NCBI GenBank assembly: GCA_013289415.1
Contig: JABDAB010000012.1
Location: forward strand, 1-38,211
Source of the DNA: Gammaproteobacteria bacterium
Lineage (GTDB): Bacteria; Pseudomonadota; Gammaproteobacteria; Legionellales; Legionellaceae
Direction of reading: 5' to 3'
Length of the DNA: 38,211 nt
Positions 8,761 to 17,170 of this stretch are shown here, in pieces. Below the pieces are notes generated by a model. The model did not search any database. It was not told the origin of the DNA and was given only the letters and a program-made list of their open reading frames with translations. How positions within the stretch are numbered: position 1 is the stretch's first letter; each line of letters opens with the position of its first letter. The position numbers and the translations under genes were made by a program.

Positions 8761-9371
8761 GGCTGGATGTTATGCAAGATACCCATGAACAACATATTAA
8801 TGATTTCGAAGTATGGGAATACCCAACATTCAATGGCGGTCTTGATCATGACTTAATGATGGACAGTGATCTCGTTAGTGATCTCGTTGAAGAGACCACC
8901 AGTGATCTTGAGACTATCGAACAGGACGCGGATACCACTCTCGTTGATAATACAACACTGGAGATCATTCACGATCAAGCTATTGTTGACGATAAAATCA
9001 ATTATCTGGATACCATGGGTTCTCAAATGGCAGACACATTATCCAATGTCGACGCAGGCTTATTGCAAAGTCTTATTGCTCTCGTGAGGCAATCTGTAAA
9101 AAAAATTATAATAAAAGAATTAAGCCTGGATGAGCATGCAATAAAACGAATGATTGAACAATCATTAGAAAAAATAAATAAAGATAAAGTACCTTGTGTC
9201 ATTCACGTTTCAGAAGAAGATTACCCGGTCTTTGAAAATAAATCTTATTTGGATTATGTTCAGATCATCATAGATCATGAATTAACTCAGGGTAGTTTTA
9301 TTATCAAGACAAAATTTAGCAAGCTCCATGCCATTCTTGAGGACCGGTTAAATGTACTATTCGGACTTTAA
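8757..9371 (+). CDS. fliH: Flagellar export ATPase regulator FliH
   Basis: The assignment rests on position (between fliG and fliI), size (204 residues) and build: a very acidic N-terminal third, then a helical region (KKIIIKELSLDEHAIKRMIE), then an alpha/beta C-terminal domain ending LEDRLNVLFGL, as in the FliH/YscL family. FliH binds FliI and docks it to the C ring and export gate. ATG 8757 overlaps the fliG stop (ATGA). A second ATG at 8772 has a better site (GAGGCTGG, 5 bp away) and would give 199 residues. The stop codon lies in the first bases of a family A repeat, so the last residues could have been altered by that insertion. Confidence 0.85.
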   Translation: MRLDVMQDTHEQHINDFEVWEYPTFNGGLDHDLMMDSDLVSDLVEETTSDLETIEQDADTTLVDNTTLEIIHDQAIVDDKINYLDTMGSQMADTLSNVDAGLLQSLIALVRQSVKKIIIKELSLDEHAIKRMIEQSLEKINKDKVPCVIHVSEEDYPVFENKSYLDYVQIIIDHELTQGSFIIKTKFSKLHAILEDRLNVLFGL

Positions 9372-9540
9372 CTACTCACTCCGCAGCAAGGAACGGCCAT
9401 ATTTGGCGCATCTTGAACGAAAACGATTTCGAAAAATGCTCACATACCTATGTATGCTGCGCTTTTTCGAAACCGTTTTCGTTCAACCTGCACTCAAATC
9501 TGACCGTTCTCCGAGCGTCTATATCACCCTGCGAGCAGTT
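9368..9540 (+). repeat. Family A palindromic repeat, copy A2 (longest copy)
   Basis: This 173-bp element fills the fliH-fliI gap. Its centre is a long hairpin: the left arm 9413-9436 (begins TTGAACGAAAACG) pairs with 9463-9486 (ends CGTTTTCGTTCAA) over 24 positions with one mismatch, around a 26-nt loop. Outside this, the ends are looser inverted repeats (GGAACGG near 9391 against CCGTTC near 9503; AACTACTC at 9370 against GAGCAGTT at 9533). Related pieces lie at 1827-1853, 26558-26605 and 29499-29603. No transposase is present, so it resembles a non-autonomous palindromic or MITE-like element. Confidence 0.85.
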
Positions 9541-9545
9541 GAGCT

Positions 9546-10877
9546 ATGTTAATCCCTGCTCAATTTAAACGGCATATTACCCGACTCGAGCAATCCATCG
9601 ATAGTGCTGAGGATGTTGTCATTCAAGGGACCATTGTTCGAATATCCGGATTCATGATCGAGGCGGTTGGCCTATATGTTTCTGTAGGATCCATTTGTAA
9701 AATTTATATTGCTAATAGTCCGCAGCATATTTTGGCTGAAGTTATCGGATTTTCAAATGACTTGACACACCTCATGGCCTATGAAGAAGTGATGGGTATT
9801 TTACCTGGCAGTACCATCTATTTTTCAAGTAAGCTGCTACGTGTGCCCGTTGACCGCTCTCTTCTGGGTCGTGTTTTAAATGGCTTGTGTGAACCTATTG
9901 ATAACAAAGGTCCATTAACTACACATGATTATTATGAGCTCTATTCACAAGCCGTTAATCCAATCAGGCGAACTCGAATATCCAAACCAATTGATGTCGG
10001 TGTGAGGGCTATTAATGCGCTAATTACCGTGGGGCATGGACAGCGACTAGGACTATTTGCTGGCAGTGGTGTTGGTAAAAGTATTTTATTAGGCATGATC
10101 ACCCGATTTACCAAGGCTGATGTGGTTATCGTTGGATTGATTGGTGAACGAGGCCGCGAGGTTAAAGAATTTATTGAAGAAAATATTGGACTGGATAATC
10201 TCAATAAAACCGTGATCATTGCAGCACCTGTAGACACCTCACCCTTGATGCGAGCAAATGGCGCTATGGTAGCCACCACCATCGCCGAATATTTCAGGGA
10301 TCAAGGACTCCATGTTTTATTGATTGTGGATTCATTAACACGTTATGCGCAGGCACTGAGACAAGTGTACCTTACTCTGGGCGAGATTCCCGGCTCTAAA
10401 GGCTTTTCTCCATCCGTTTTTTCAAAAATATCTCAACTGGTCGAGCGCGCTGGCAATGGTATGGAGACACAAGGCTCAATTACTGCATTTTACACAGTCC
10501 TCACTGAAGGCGATGACATGAATGATCCAATCGCCGATCACGCACGCTCAATACTGGACGGGCATATTGTGCTATCCAGACAGTTAGCCGATTCAGGCCA
10601 CTATCCTGCCATAGATATTGCGAGCTCTATTAGCCGCGTAATGACCTCGATTCTACCTAAACAGCATATAAACCAGATTCATAAATTTAAACGGTTATTC
10701 AGTGCATTCCAGGAAAATCAGGACTTGATAAAAATGGGAATGTATCAGGCAGGATCCGACTCTCTAGTCGATGAATCGATAAAACATCATGAAAAGATGC
10801 TCAATTATTTAAGACAGGGAATGGATGACCATGAACATTTCGAACAAAACATGGCTGAATTAATGGAATTATTTTGA
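9546..10877 (+). CDS. fliI: Flagellar export-apparatus ATPase FliI
   Basis: The product is 443 residues, the normal length. It is an F1-beta-like ATPase with Walker A AGSGVGKS at residues 172-179, Walker B LLIVD near 258-262 and the following SLTRYAQA. Other family blocks are GLIGERGREVKEFIEE and MNDPIADHARSILDGHIVLS. FliI hydrolyses ATP to help unfold and deliver export substrates together with FliH and FliJ. The ATG at 9546 comes 6 bp after the family A repeat and has only a weak Shine-Dalgarno. A small frame that starts inside fliH (9352) and runs through the repeat ends at 9552, so translation could be coupled through it. The fliI stop overlaps the fliJ start. Confidence 0.97.
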   Translation: MLIPAQFKRHITRLEQSIDSAEDVVIQGTIVRISGFMIEAVGLYVSVGSICKIYIANSPQHILAEVIGFSNDLTHLMAYEEVMGILPGSTIYFSSKLLRVPVDRSLLGRVLNGLCEPIDNKGPLTTHDYYELYSQAVNPIRRTRISKPIDVGVRAINALITVGHGQRLGLFAGSGVGKSILLGMITRFTKADVVIVGLIGERGREVKEFIEENIGLDNLNKTVIIAAPVDTSPLMRANGAMVATTIAEYFRDQGLHVLLIVDSLTRYAQALRQVYLTLGEIPGSKGFSPSVFSKISQLVERAGNGMETQGSITAFYTVLTEGDDMNDPIADHARSILDGHIVLSRQLADSGHYPAIDIASSISRVMTSILPKQHINQIHKFKRLFSAFQENQDLIKMGMYQAGSDSLVDESIKHHEKMLNYLRQGMDDHEHFEQNMAELMELF

Positions 10878-11323
10878 ACAGCCAATTGAGCCAAATGCTA
10901 TCTATTATTAAATTGTTCAAACTAAAAAAAGAACATTTCAAACAGAATATTTATAAAGTAAATCAGTTGTTGGATAAGAAACAATCCTCCATTCGAACGC
11001 TCCAGCAATATGCCGCATCTTATACTGAGCAGTTCGATAGTTTTATTTTGAATACTATCCCAATCATCAGGAACAACCAATTGTTTTATAAGCATTTACA
11101 GGATGTCATTCAGTCTGAAAAAATTGAGCTCGATAAAATGGAAAAAATTAAACTGGACCTGATCAACAAATACCATGATTATGATAAAAAAGTAAATGGG
11201 CTGAATACAGTATGTGATAGTATATTGCAGTCAGAGCGCGCCTCCGCGGAGAAGTCTGAAGACAGCGCAAACTTTGATCTAGCCATAACCAGGATGGGGA
11301 TAGAAAAAAAATGGGAGAATTAA
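10874..11323 (+). CDS. fliJ: Flagellar export chaperone FliJ
   Basis: The product is 149 residues, Lys/Glu/Gln-rich and predicted almost wholly alpha-helical coiled coil, as FliJ is. It lies right after fliI, its usual place. FliJ inserts into the FliI hexamer and links it to FlhA. The start is TTG at 10874, overlapping the fliI stop (TTGA); the first in-frame ATG is at 10895 (residue 8). Sequence signatures are weak in this family, so the call rests mainly on position, size and helix content. Confidence 0.82.
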   Translation: MNSQLSQMLSIIKLFKLKKEHFKQNIYKVNQLLDKKQSSIRTLQQYAASYTEQFDSFILNTIPIIRNNQLFYKHLQDVIQSEKIELDKMEKIKLDLINKYHDYDKKVNGLNTVCDSILQSERASAEKSEDSANFDLAITRMGIEKKWEN

Positions 11324-11580
11324 CATTAATGTCGGCACTACATCATATGTTACTAATGACTATGTCTGCCGTCTGCATTATTACCCTGCCTACATTGGTC
11401 GTGGGTGTTCTAATTTCCATTATTCAGGCCGCGACTCAAATCAATGAAATGACCGTCACGTTTATACCCAAATTAATTGTTATGTTTTTAGTGATATTGT
11501 CACTCACGCCGTGGTTAATGGAGAGGTTGGTTTACATGACTCAACAATTCATGATTAATATACCAGCATACATTAAGTAA
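11311..11580 (+). CDS. fliQ: Flagellar export gate protein FliQ
   Basis: The product is 89 residues with two membrane helices (near 15-40 and 50-75). Its hallmark is GVLISIIQAATQINEMTVTF followed by IPKLIVMFLVILSLTPWLME. FliQ is part of the FliPQR export pore. Its start overlaps the last 13 bp of fliJ. The usual order is fliP-fliQ-fliR, but here fliP lies about 10 kb away at 21991-22749 behind fliO. Confidence 0.95.
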   Translation: MGELTLMSALHHMLLMTMSAVCIITLPTLVVGVLISIIQAATQINEMTVTFIPKLIVMFLVILSLTPWLMERLVYMTQQFMINIPAYIK

Positions 11581-11582
11581 CC

Positions 11583-12386
11583 ATGAACGCATTAATTAGC
11601 ACCCAATTTGTACAATCCGCATCTGAACAATTTACTGCATTTGCCGTGATAATGGCCAGGATATCGATGACATTTACCACGCTGACCATATTCAGAAAAG
11701 AAATGGTTCCCGCAAATATTTCCATCATGTTATCGGTAGTTTTAGCATTGTTTGTATTGCTTTCAGGACGAGTCGACGCGATCAATCTTAATGTGTCTAC
11801 ACCCACACTGATCGCCAGCCTCATGGCCCAGCTTTTTTTGGGCTTTATTATGGGTTTTATTATTAATCTATTCATTGAAATATTTTTGGCACTGGGTCAA
11901 ATTGTATCCATTCAGGCAGGACTGGGTTTCGTAAGCCTTTTTGTGCCGAGAGTGGGCACGATTACCCCCCTGTCAAATTTTTTCATCATTTTGGCGACCG
12001 TGCTTTTTTTGGAGTTAAATGGTCATTTGGTTCTAATAAAAATGATGATAGATTCCTTCCAGATTAATTTTGTCAGGATAGACGAAATTAATCCCAGTGA
12101 ACTGAACAACATACTGCTGTTCTCTAAAATTATATTTACGGGTTCATTAATGCTCTCGTTGTCCGTCATCATCGCCCTGCTTATTTCCAACATAACCATT
12201 GCTGTATTGACTAAATTCGCACAACAATTAAACATATTCTCAATTGGAATTAATATATCGTTGATCGTTTGTTTTTTTATGGTTTATATCAGCTTTGATG
12301 CTATTCTTGAAAATGGCGCCATCTTATTAAATGATGTGTTGGATTTTGCTGACAATGTAGACAAGAGCATGATCAATCATGGGTGA
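11583..12386 (+). CDS. fliR: Flagellar export gate protein FliR
   Basis: The product is 267 residues with about six hydrophobic segments. The family blocks are MARISMTFTTLTIFRKEMVP near the N-terminus, then GFIINLFIEIFLALGQIVSI and QAGLGFVSLFVPRVGTITPL in the middle. FliR completes the FliPQR pore and contacts FlhB, whose gene overlaps its 3' end by 8 bp. It starts 2 bp after fliQ. Confidence 0.94.
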   Translation: MNALISTQFVQSASEQFTAFAVIMARISMTFTTLTIFRKEMVPANISIMLSVVLALFVLLSGRVDAINLNVSTPTLIASLMAQLFLGFIMGFIINLFIEIFLALGQIVSIQAGLGFVSLFVPRVGTITPLSNFFIILATVLFLELNGHLVLIKMMIDSFQINFVRIDEINPSELNNILLFSKIIFTGSLMLSLSVIIALLISNITIAVLTKFAQQLNIFSIGINISLIVCFFMVYISFDAILENGAILLNDVLDFADNVDKSMINHG

Positions 12387-13515
12387 ATCCTCGCAAGACA
12401 AACAATTTAAGCCATCAGATCATAAAAAAGGTGAGCTAAAGAAAGAAGGTAATTTTCTTCGTTCAAAAGATCTCAGCAGTGGTGTCGTCCTGTTTGTTTC
12501 AGTCCCGATTATATTGTTGACATCCAATTCATTTCTAACCGTTATCAAGAATAATTTTATAGTATTGTTTTCAACTTTTCAGCATGCCGCACTTTTTTTT
12601 GAAAACCCTGCAGAATTATTTCAACGACTTGCACTCAACAATTTTGTTATGTTACTACCATTATTTGTTTTTTTATTTCTACTGTCATTTTTAATCCCGT
12701 TTATGTTTGGCGGATTTGGTTTTTCAGTAGCCCTTCTCAAATTTAAACCCGAGCGAATCAATCCGCTTAAAAACCTTAAAAAGCTATTTTCCGTTCTTAA
12801 CGTGTTTGAAATAATCAAATCAGTCGCCAAATTTGCTTTATTTTTTTCCCTTCTCGCCTTTTTTTTGTGGACCAAGAGTGGCGACTTGTTTAATTTGCTG
12901 AATGTGCGTGACGAAGGCAAGTTATTGGATGGGTTGGCAATACTCAAAAATTATTTGTTTTTAGTCATGCTTGGCGTGTTAATTACTGTTACACTCGATA
13001 TGATTTACAGCTATTTCAGCTATCATAAAAAAACAATGATGTCGCTACAGGACGTACGTGATGAGCAAAAAGAGATGGATGGTAATCCCGAAATCAAACG
13101 CAAGATTCGTAGTGTGCAACTCGCCATGTCACGTGCACGAATACAACTGGATGTACCCAGTGCAACGGTTATCATCACGAATCCTACACATTATGCTATC
13201 GCGTTGAAATATACTGAAAAAGTAGATAAGGCACCCCGAATTCTGGCTATGGGGAAAAATAATCTGGCCGCAGATATTCGGTTAATAGCGATTAAAAATG
13301 CCATTCCGATTTACGAAGCACCTCAGCTTGCCCGTGCTATTTATTTCACAGGTAAAGTGGGTGGCCACATAGCAGATGAATTATACATGGCTGTTGCGAT
13401 AGTGCTTTCCTATGTATCACAATTGAAAAGCTATCAAACAGGACAGACCAATAAGCCTGAATATGTGACGGATCTAAAAATCCCCAAGGAGTTTCATTTT
13501 GATAACCGAATGTAG
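12379..13515 (+). CDS. flhB: Flagellar export switch protein FlhB
   Basis: The product is 378 residues, the usual size. A hydrophilic N-terminus (KKGELKKEGNFLRSKDL, the family's K-x2-A/G-R/K-x2-G pattern) is followed by four membrane segments. The cytoplasmic domain holds the autocleavage motif NPTH at residues 268-271 (VIITNPTHYAIALKY). FlhB cleaves itself between Asn and Pro and, with the ruler FliK, switches export from rod/hook to filament substrates. No fliK is visible in the window, so the ruler must be elsewhere if it is present. Confidence 0.97.
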   Translation: MGESSQDKQFKPSDHKKGELKKEGNFLRSKDLSSGVVLFVSVPIILLTSNSFLTVIKNNFIVLFSTFQHAALFFENPAELFQRLALNNFVMLLPLFVFLFLLSFLIPFMFGGFGFSVALLKFKPERINPLKNLKKLFSVLNVFEIIKSVAKFALFFSLLAFFLWTKSGDLFNLLNVRDEGKLLDGLAILKNYLFLVMLGVLITVTLDMIYSYFSYHKKTMMSLQDVRDEQKEMDGNPEIKRKIRSVQLAMSRARIQLDVPSATVIITNPTHYAIALKYTEKVDKAPRILAMGKNNLAADIRLIAIKNAIPIYEAPQLARAIYFTGKVGGHIADELYMAVAIVLSYVSQLKSYQTGQTNKPEYVTDLKIPKEFHFDNRM

Positions 13516-13537
13516 GGTGGGCAAAGGAGTTTGAATA

Positions 13538-15643
13538 TTGGGTAAGTTTATTGATTTCAAACAAATAAAAACGGTAAATTTTGGCTCCGCAGCCTTGATT
13601 ATCGCCATGTTAGTGATGATCATCATTCCATTGCCCCCGTTCGCCCTGGATTTATTATTTTCATTTAATATTACCTTGTCGCTGATTATCATGATGGTAA
13701 GTATTTATGTGGTCAGGCCGCTTGAGTTTAGTTTATTTCCTACTGTTCTCCTGATCACCACGTTACTCCGTTTAACGCTAAACATTGCCTCAACCCGGGT
13801 TGTTTTACTTCATGGTCACGAAGGGTCACATGCCGCCGGCGAGGTCATCAGGGCCTTTGGAGAAGTGGTTATTGGCGGTAATTTTGTTGTCGGCATGATT
13901 ATTTTTATCATTTTAATGATCATCAACTTTATTGTAGTAACCAAAGGTGCGGGCAGGATTTCTGAAGTGACTGCACGCTTCACACTGGATGCAATGCCGG
14001 GTAAGCAGATGGCTATTGATGCGGACTTAAATGCCGGAGTGATTACCCAATATGAGGCCAAAGCTCGTCGAAAAGAGGTGATGAGCGAATCCGAGTTTTA
14101 CGGTTCCATGGATGGTGCCAGTAAATTTGTTCGAGGGGATGCGGTAGCTGGCTTATTAATTTTGTTTATTAATATGGTCGGAGGAATGATTATTGGCGTG
14201 TTTCAAAATGGCATGTCATTTGAAGGAGCAGCGGAAACATTTTCTATTTTAACAATCGGCGATGGCCTGGTTGCGCAGATCCCTTCTTTATTATTATCCA
14301 TTTCTGCAGCCATTATTGTTACCCGCGTGTCCAGTGATCAGGATATAGGCGAGCAAACCATCGCTCAAATTTTTGCCAATCCAAAACCACTGATAGCCAC
14401 GTCAATAATTCTGTTTGCCATTGCCATGATCCCTGACATGCCTCATTTACCCTTAATGACTTTCTCACTGTTGGTGCTGGTATTTTCGCCTTACATTGCA
14501 AAATCAAGTGAGAAAAAAACATTGGCGCACAATGCTCTGTTACTCGTTGATGAAAACAATTCGTCTGATGCATCCGTCACAAAATCCGACATGGAAATAG
14601 ATTGGCATGATGTGGTGTCAGTAGACAGGATTTCCCTTGAAATTGGATATGGATTAGTCAGTCTGGTTGGTGCTAAAAAAGATGGGCCGCTCATTTCAAG
14701 AATCAAAGGAGTACGAAAAAAAATATCACAGGATTTGGGATTTTTAGTCCCCACGATACATGTTAAAGACAACCTGAGTTTGGCACCCAATATATTTCGT
14801 ATTTATTTGAAAGGCGTTATCGTGTCTGAAGCCTGCGTATACCAGGATAAGTATTTAGCCATCAACCCAGGGCATATTACCCAGCCCCTGCCTGGTGTTG
14901 CATGCAAAGATCCTTCTTTTAATTTGGACGCACATTGGATAACAGAAGATCAAAAGGCCTACGCACAAGGCATGGGGTATACCATTGTCGATGCAAGTAC
15001 CGTCATTGCGACGAACATTAATCAAATAATACGTGGCAATGCGGCTCATATATTGGGGTATGAAGAGGTTCAGCAATTGATTAATCGTCTTGCGAGTACT
15101 GATCCCAAGTTGGCTGAGGCATTTACATCCAGTGCGACAGGTATTCCGTTTAATATTATTTTTGGTCTTCTGCAAAAGCTGTTACAGTCAAGTATTCCGA
15201 TCATCGATTTTAGAACCATTGCAGAAAAAATGGTCGATGGTTGGTCTAAATCAAAAGATCAGGAATTATTGGCCGACTCTGTGCGCATCGCATTAAGACA
15301 CCTGATTGTTTACAGCATTTGTGGGAGTCAAAAAGAATTGTCCGTTGCTGTGATTGACCATGATTTGGAACAGATATTACAAAAGTCCATCCAGGTTAAT
15401 CAAAGTGCAGGTGAAAAAATGGTTGTTTTAGAGCCCGCTTTGACTCAAAAAATATACACAAGCCTGCTTGAGTATGTTCATAAATGCAGCGTTGCTTCGC
15501 TTCCCGTTATTTTGCTGCTGTCCGCAGAACTACGCCATTTTATTGAGCGATTGTTTAAGCCGACCATACCTAATATGCATTTTTTATCGTTTGCGGAAAT
15601 TCCGGAAGATAAACAAATAAAAATCATGGAGAAAATAGGGTGA
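13538..15643 (+). CDS. flhA: Flagellar export gate protein FlhA
   Basis: The product is 701 residues, the normal length. The N-terminal half has about eight membrane helices and the FHIPEP-family signatures RLTLNIASTRVVLL and DAMPGKQMAIDADLNAG. The C-terminal half is the cytoplasmic domain that forms the nonameric docking ring for chaperone-substrate complexes. The start is TTG at 13538, supported by a perfect AAAGGAG 8 bp upstream. In many polar flagellates flhF and flhG (fleN) follow; here fliA follows 9 bp after the stop. Confidence 0.97.
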   Translation: MGKFIDFKQIKTVNFGSAALIIAMLVMIIIPLPPFALDLLFSFNITLSLIIMMVSIYVVRPLEFSLFPTVLLITTLLRLTLNIASTRVVLLHGHEGSHAAGEVIRAFGEVVIGGNFVVGMIIFIILMIINFIVVTKGAGRISEVTARFTLDAMPGKQMAIDADLNAGVITQYEAKARRKEVMSESEFYGSMDGASKFVRGDAVAGLLILFINMVGGMIIGVFQNGMSFEGAAETFSILTIGDGLVAQIPSLLLSISAAIIVTRVSSDQDIGEQTIAQIFANPKPLIATSIILFAIAMIPDMPHLPLMTFSLLVLVFSPYIAKSSEKKTLAHNALLLVDENNSSDASVTKSDMEIDWHDVVSVDRISLEIGYGLVSLVGAKKDGPLISRIKGVRKKISQDLGFLVPTIHVKDNLSLAPNIFRIYLKGVIVSEACVYQDKYLAINPGHITQPLPGVACKDPSFNLDAHWITEDQKAYAQGMGYTIVDASTVIATNINQIIRGNAAHILGYEEVQQLINRLASTDPKLAEAFTSSATGIPFNIIFGLLQKLLQSSIPIIDFRTIAEKMVDGWSKSKDQELLADSVRIALRHLIVYSICGSQKELSVAVIDHDLEQILQKSIQVNQSAGEKMVVLEPALTQKIYTSLLEYVHKCSVASLPVILLLSAELRHFIERLFKPTIPNMHFLSFAEIPEDKQIKIMEKIG

Positions 15644-15652
15644 GGAGTTATT

Positions 15653-16384
15653 GTGGAAGGTGTTGAATGTTACAAACAAATGGCTAATCCCATGGATTTG
15701 ACAAATCTGGTTATCATACACAGTCCATTAATTAGAAAAATTGCTAACCATATACGATGTAAGTTGCCTGCTCATATCGAGCTGGATGACTTATTGCAGG
15801 CAGGACTTATCGGTCTGATTGAAGCGCAGAAAAAATTCAGCCCTGAGAAGGGAGCCTCGTTTGAAACCTACGCGGCCATTAAAATTCGCGCCGCGATTAT
15901 TGATGACCTAAGAATAAACACAGGAATTACTCGGACGATCAGTGACAATATAAAAAAAATATCCACCGCTAAAGTATCCTTGGAGAACCAGGATCATAAT
16001 AACAATAAATTGATCTCGGCCAGTCGTGTTGCCGAAGAAATGGGGATAACATTTGGAAAATACTCAAGCATCGTAGCAGAAATTGATGCGTATAAATCCA
16101 TTAGCCTCGGGGATATTACCACGGTGGATGACCTGCCACTTGACGACTTTCAAAATCCATCCATCCAAGCTGAAAATGACGAAATTAAACTAGCCATAAA
16201 AGATGTTCTCTCTGGACTGCCTAAGCGCGAACAACAGATTTTAGCCCTGTATTATAATGAGCAATTAAACTTTAAAGAGATAGCCGACATATTAAACCTG
16301 ACAGAAGCCCGCATCTCACAACTTCATCTAATATCACTAACCAAAATTAAGAAAAAATTTCATTACGATTACGGGATGTCATGA
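15653..16384 (+). CDS. fliA: Flagellar sigma factor FliA (sigma-28)
   Basis: The product is 243 residues, typical of sigma-28. Region 2 spans about 22-88 (HIELDDLLQAGLIGLIEA, FSPEKGASFETYAAIKIRAA). Region 4 lies at the C-terminus (LPKREQQILALYYNEQLNFK, then IADILNLTEARISQLH). The stretch after region 2 reads DDLRINTGITR, where many FliA have a DWxPR-type sequence, so this copy is somewhat divergent. It directs late flagellar genes: candidate sites are upstream of fliC and flgM. FlgM (27078-27353) should inhibit it until the hook is complete. The start is GTG 15653 with GAGGAG 5-6 bp upstream, overlapping the flhA stop. The 3' end overlaps the next gene (ATGA). Confidence 0.95.
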   Translation: MEGVECYKQMANPMDLTNLVIIHSPLIRKIANHIRCKLPAHIELDDLLQAGLIGLIEAQKKFSPEKGASFETYAAIKIRAAIIDDLRINTGITRTISDNIKKISTAKVSLENQDHNNNKLISASRVAEEMGITFGKYSSIVAEIDAYKSISLGDITTVDDLPLDDFQNPSIQAENDEIKLAIKDVLSGLPKREQQILALYYNEQLNFKEIADILNLTEARISQLHLISLTKIKKKFHYDYGMS

Positions 16385-17094
16385 GCGACTTTGTTAAATA
16401 CTGTCTGTGTCTATTCATATCAGGCATCGCTTCAGCTTATACCCCCTATGGTGAAGTGCTATGTCACCATTCAGGCTATTCATGCCATCCAATTCAGCGT
16501 GGTGATAGCTGGGGAACCCTGTTTCCTGATTCAAAACAACGGGACATCGTAAAACGGGTTAATCGCACCAATTTATTTTTAGAGCCTGGCATGATCATTG
16601 CAATACCCGCTAACTTGCCAAAATTAAGTATTAATGATGTATCCCCTTTCCCTCTTAAGATTAAGTCAAATCGCGAAAAAACCATCTACATTGATCAGAA
16701 AGTATTAGCATGGGGTGCATATGATGAAACAGGCCAACTAGTACGATGGGGGCCTATCTCACCAGGCTCAAATCACTGTCTGGATATATCAGGTGACTGC
16801 TTGACCCCCAAAGGCTCATTCAGGATTAAGAAAAAACAAGGACAAGATTGTGTCTCGAATGCATTCCCTCAACAATTAGACGGCGAAAAAGGCGGTGGTG
16901 CGATGCCGTATTGTTTGAATTTTTTTAAAGGATTTGCGTTGCATGGAAGCTCCGAACTACCGGGTTATCCTGCAAGCCATGGTTGTATTCGATTATTCAT
17001 CGATGATGCAAAATGGTTAAATGAACAGTTTGTCCAAGTGACCGATATTGGGATAAAGGGCACTAGGGTTATTATTCTGAACTCAATACAATAA
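16381..17094 (+). CDS. L,D-transpeptidase (YkuD family) with LysM-like region
   Basis: The product is 237 residues. A hydrophobic N-terminal segment ending near Ala19 looks like a signal peptide. Residues about 37-77 (IQRGDSWGTLFP, then LFLEPGMIIAIPANL) look like a single LysM peptidoglycan-binding unit. The catalytic YkuD domain follows, with HGS at 188 and SHGC at 199-202 (ASHGCIRLF), the nucleophile being Cys202. Such enzymes make 3-3 peptidoglycan cross-links or attach proteins to the wall in the periplasm. ATG 16381 overlaps the fliA stop, so it is translationally coupled to the flagellar sigma factor; a role in wall remodelling around the flagellum is inference. It has several extra Cys (8, 10, 28, 35, 133, 140, 157, 178). 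Confidence 0.88.
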   Translation: MSDFVKYCLCLFISGIASAYTPYGEVLCHHSGYSCHPIQRGDSWGTLFPDSKQRDIVKRVNRTNLFLEPGMIIAIPANLPKLSINDVSPFPLKIKSNREKTIYIDQKVLAWGAYDETGQLVRWGPISPGSNHCLDISGDCLTPKGSFRIKKKQGQDCVSNAFPQQLDGEKGGGAMPYCLNFFKGFALHGSSELPGYPASHGCIRLFIDDAKWLNEQFVQVTDIGIKGTRVIILNSIQ

Positions 17095-17127
17095 CACCTC
17101 AAATGTCAACAGCCCCTAGTTAAAATG

Positions 17128-17136
17128 TGCTATAGT
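17128..17136 (+). promoter_or_regulatory. Candidate extended -10 promoter for the 17171 gene
   Basis: TGCTATAGT, 35 bp upstream of the start codon, matches the extended -10 consensus TGnTATAAT at all but one position. No good -35 hexamer is seen at 16-18 bp, which extended -10 promoters tolerate. FlgA's promoter has the same TGCTAT core. Confidence 0.45.
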
Positions 17137-17170
17137 TTTACTTAATAGAAGGGACTATTGGAGAACAGCC

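Noticed and set aside
14319-14790. Minus-strand frames inside flhA and other flagellar genes
   Set aside because: They are antisense to strongly conserved coding sequence and have no recognisable domains or ribosome sites.
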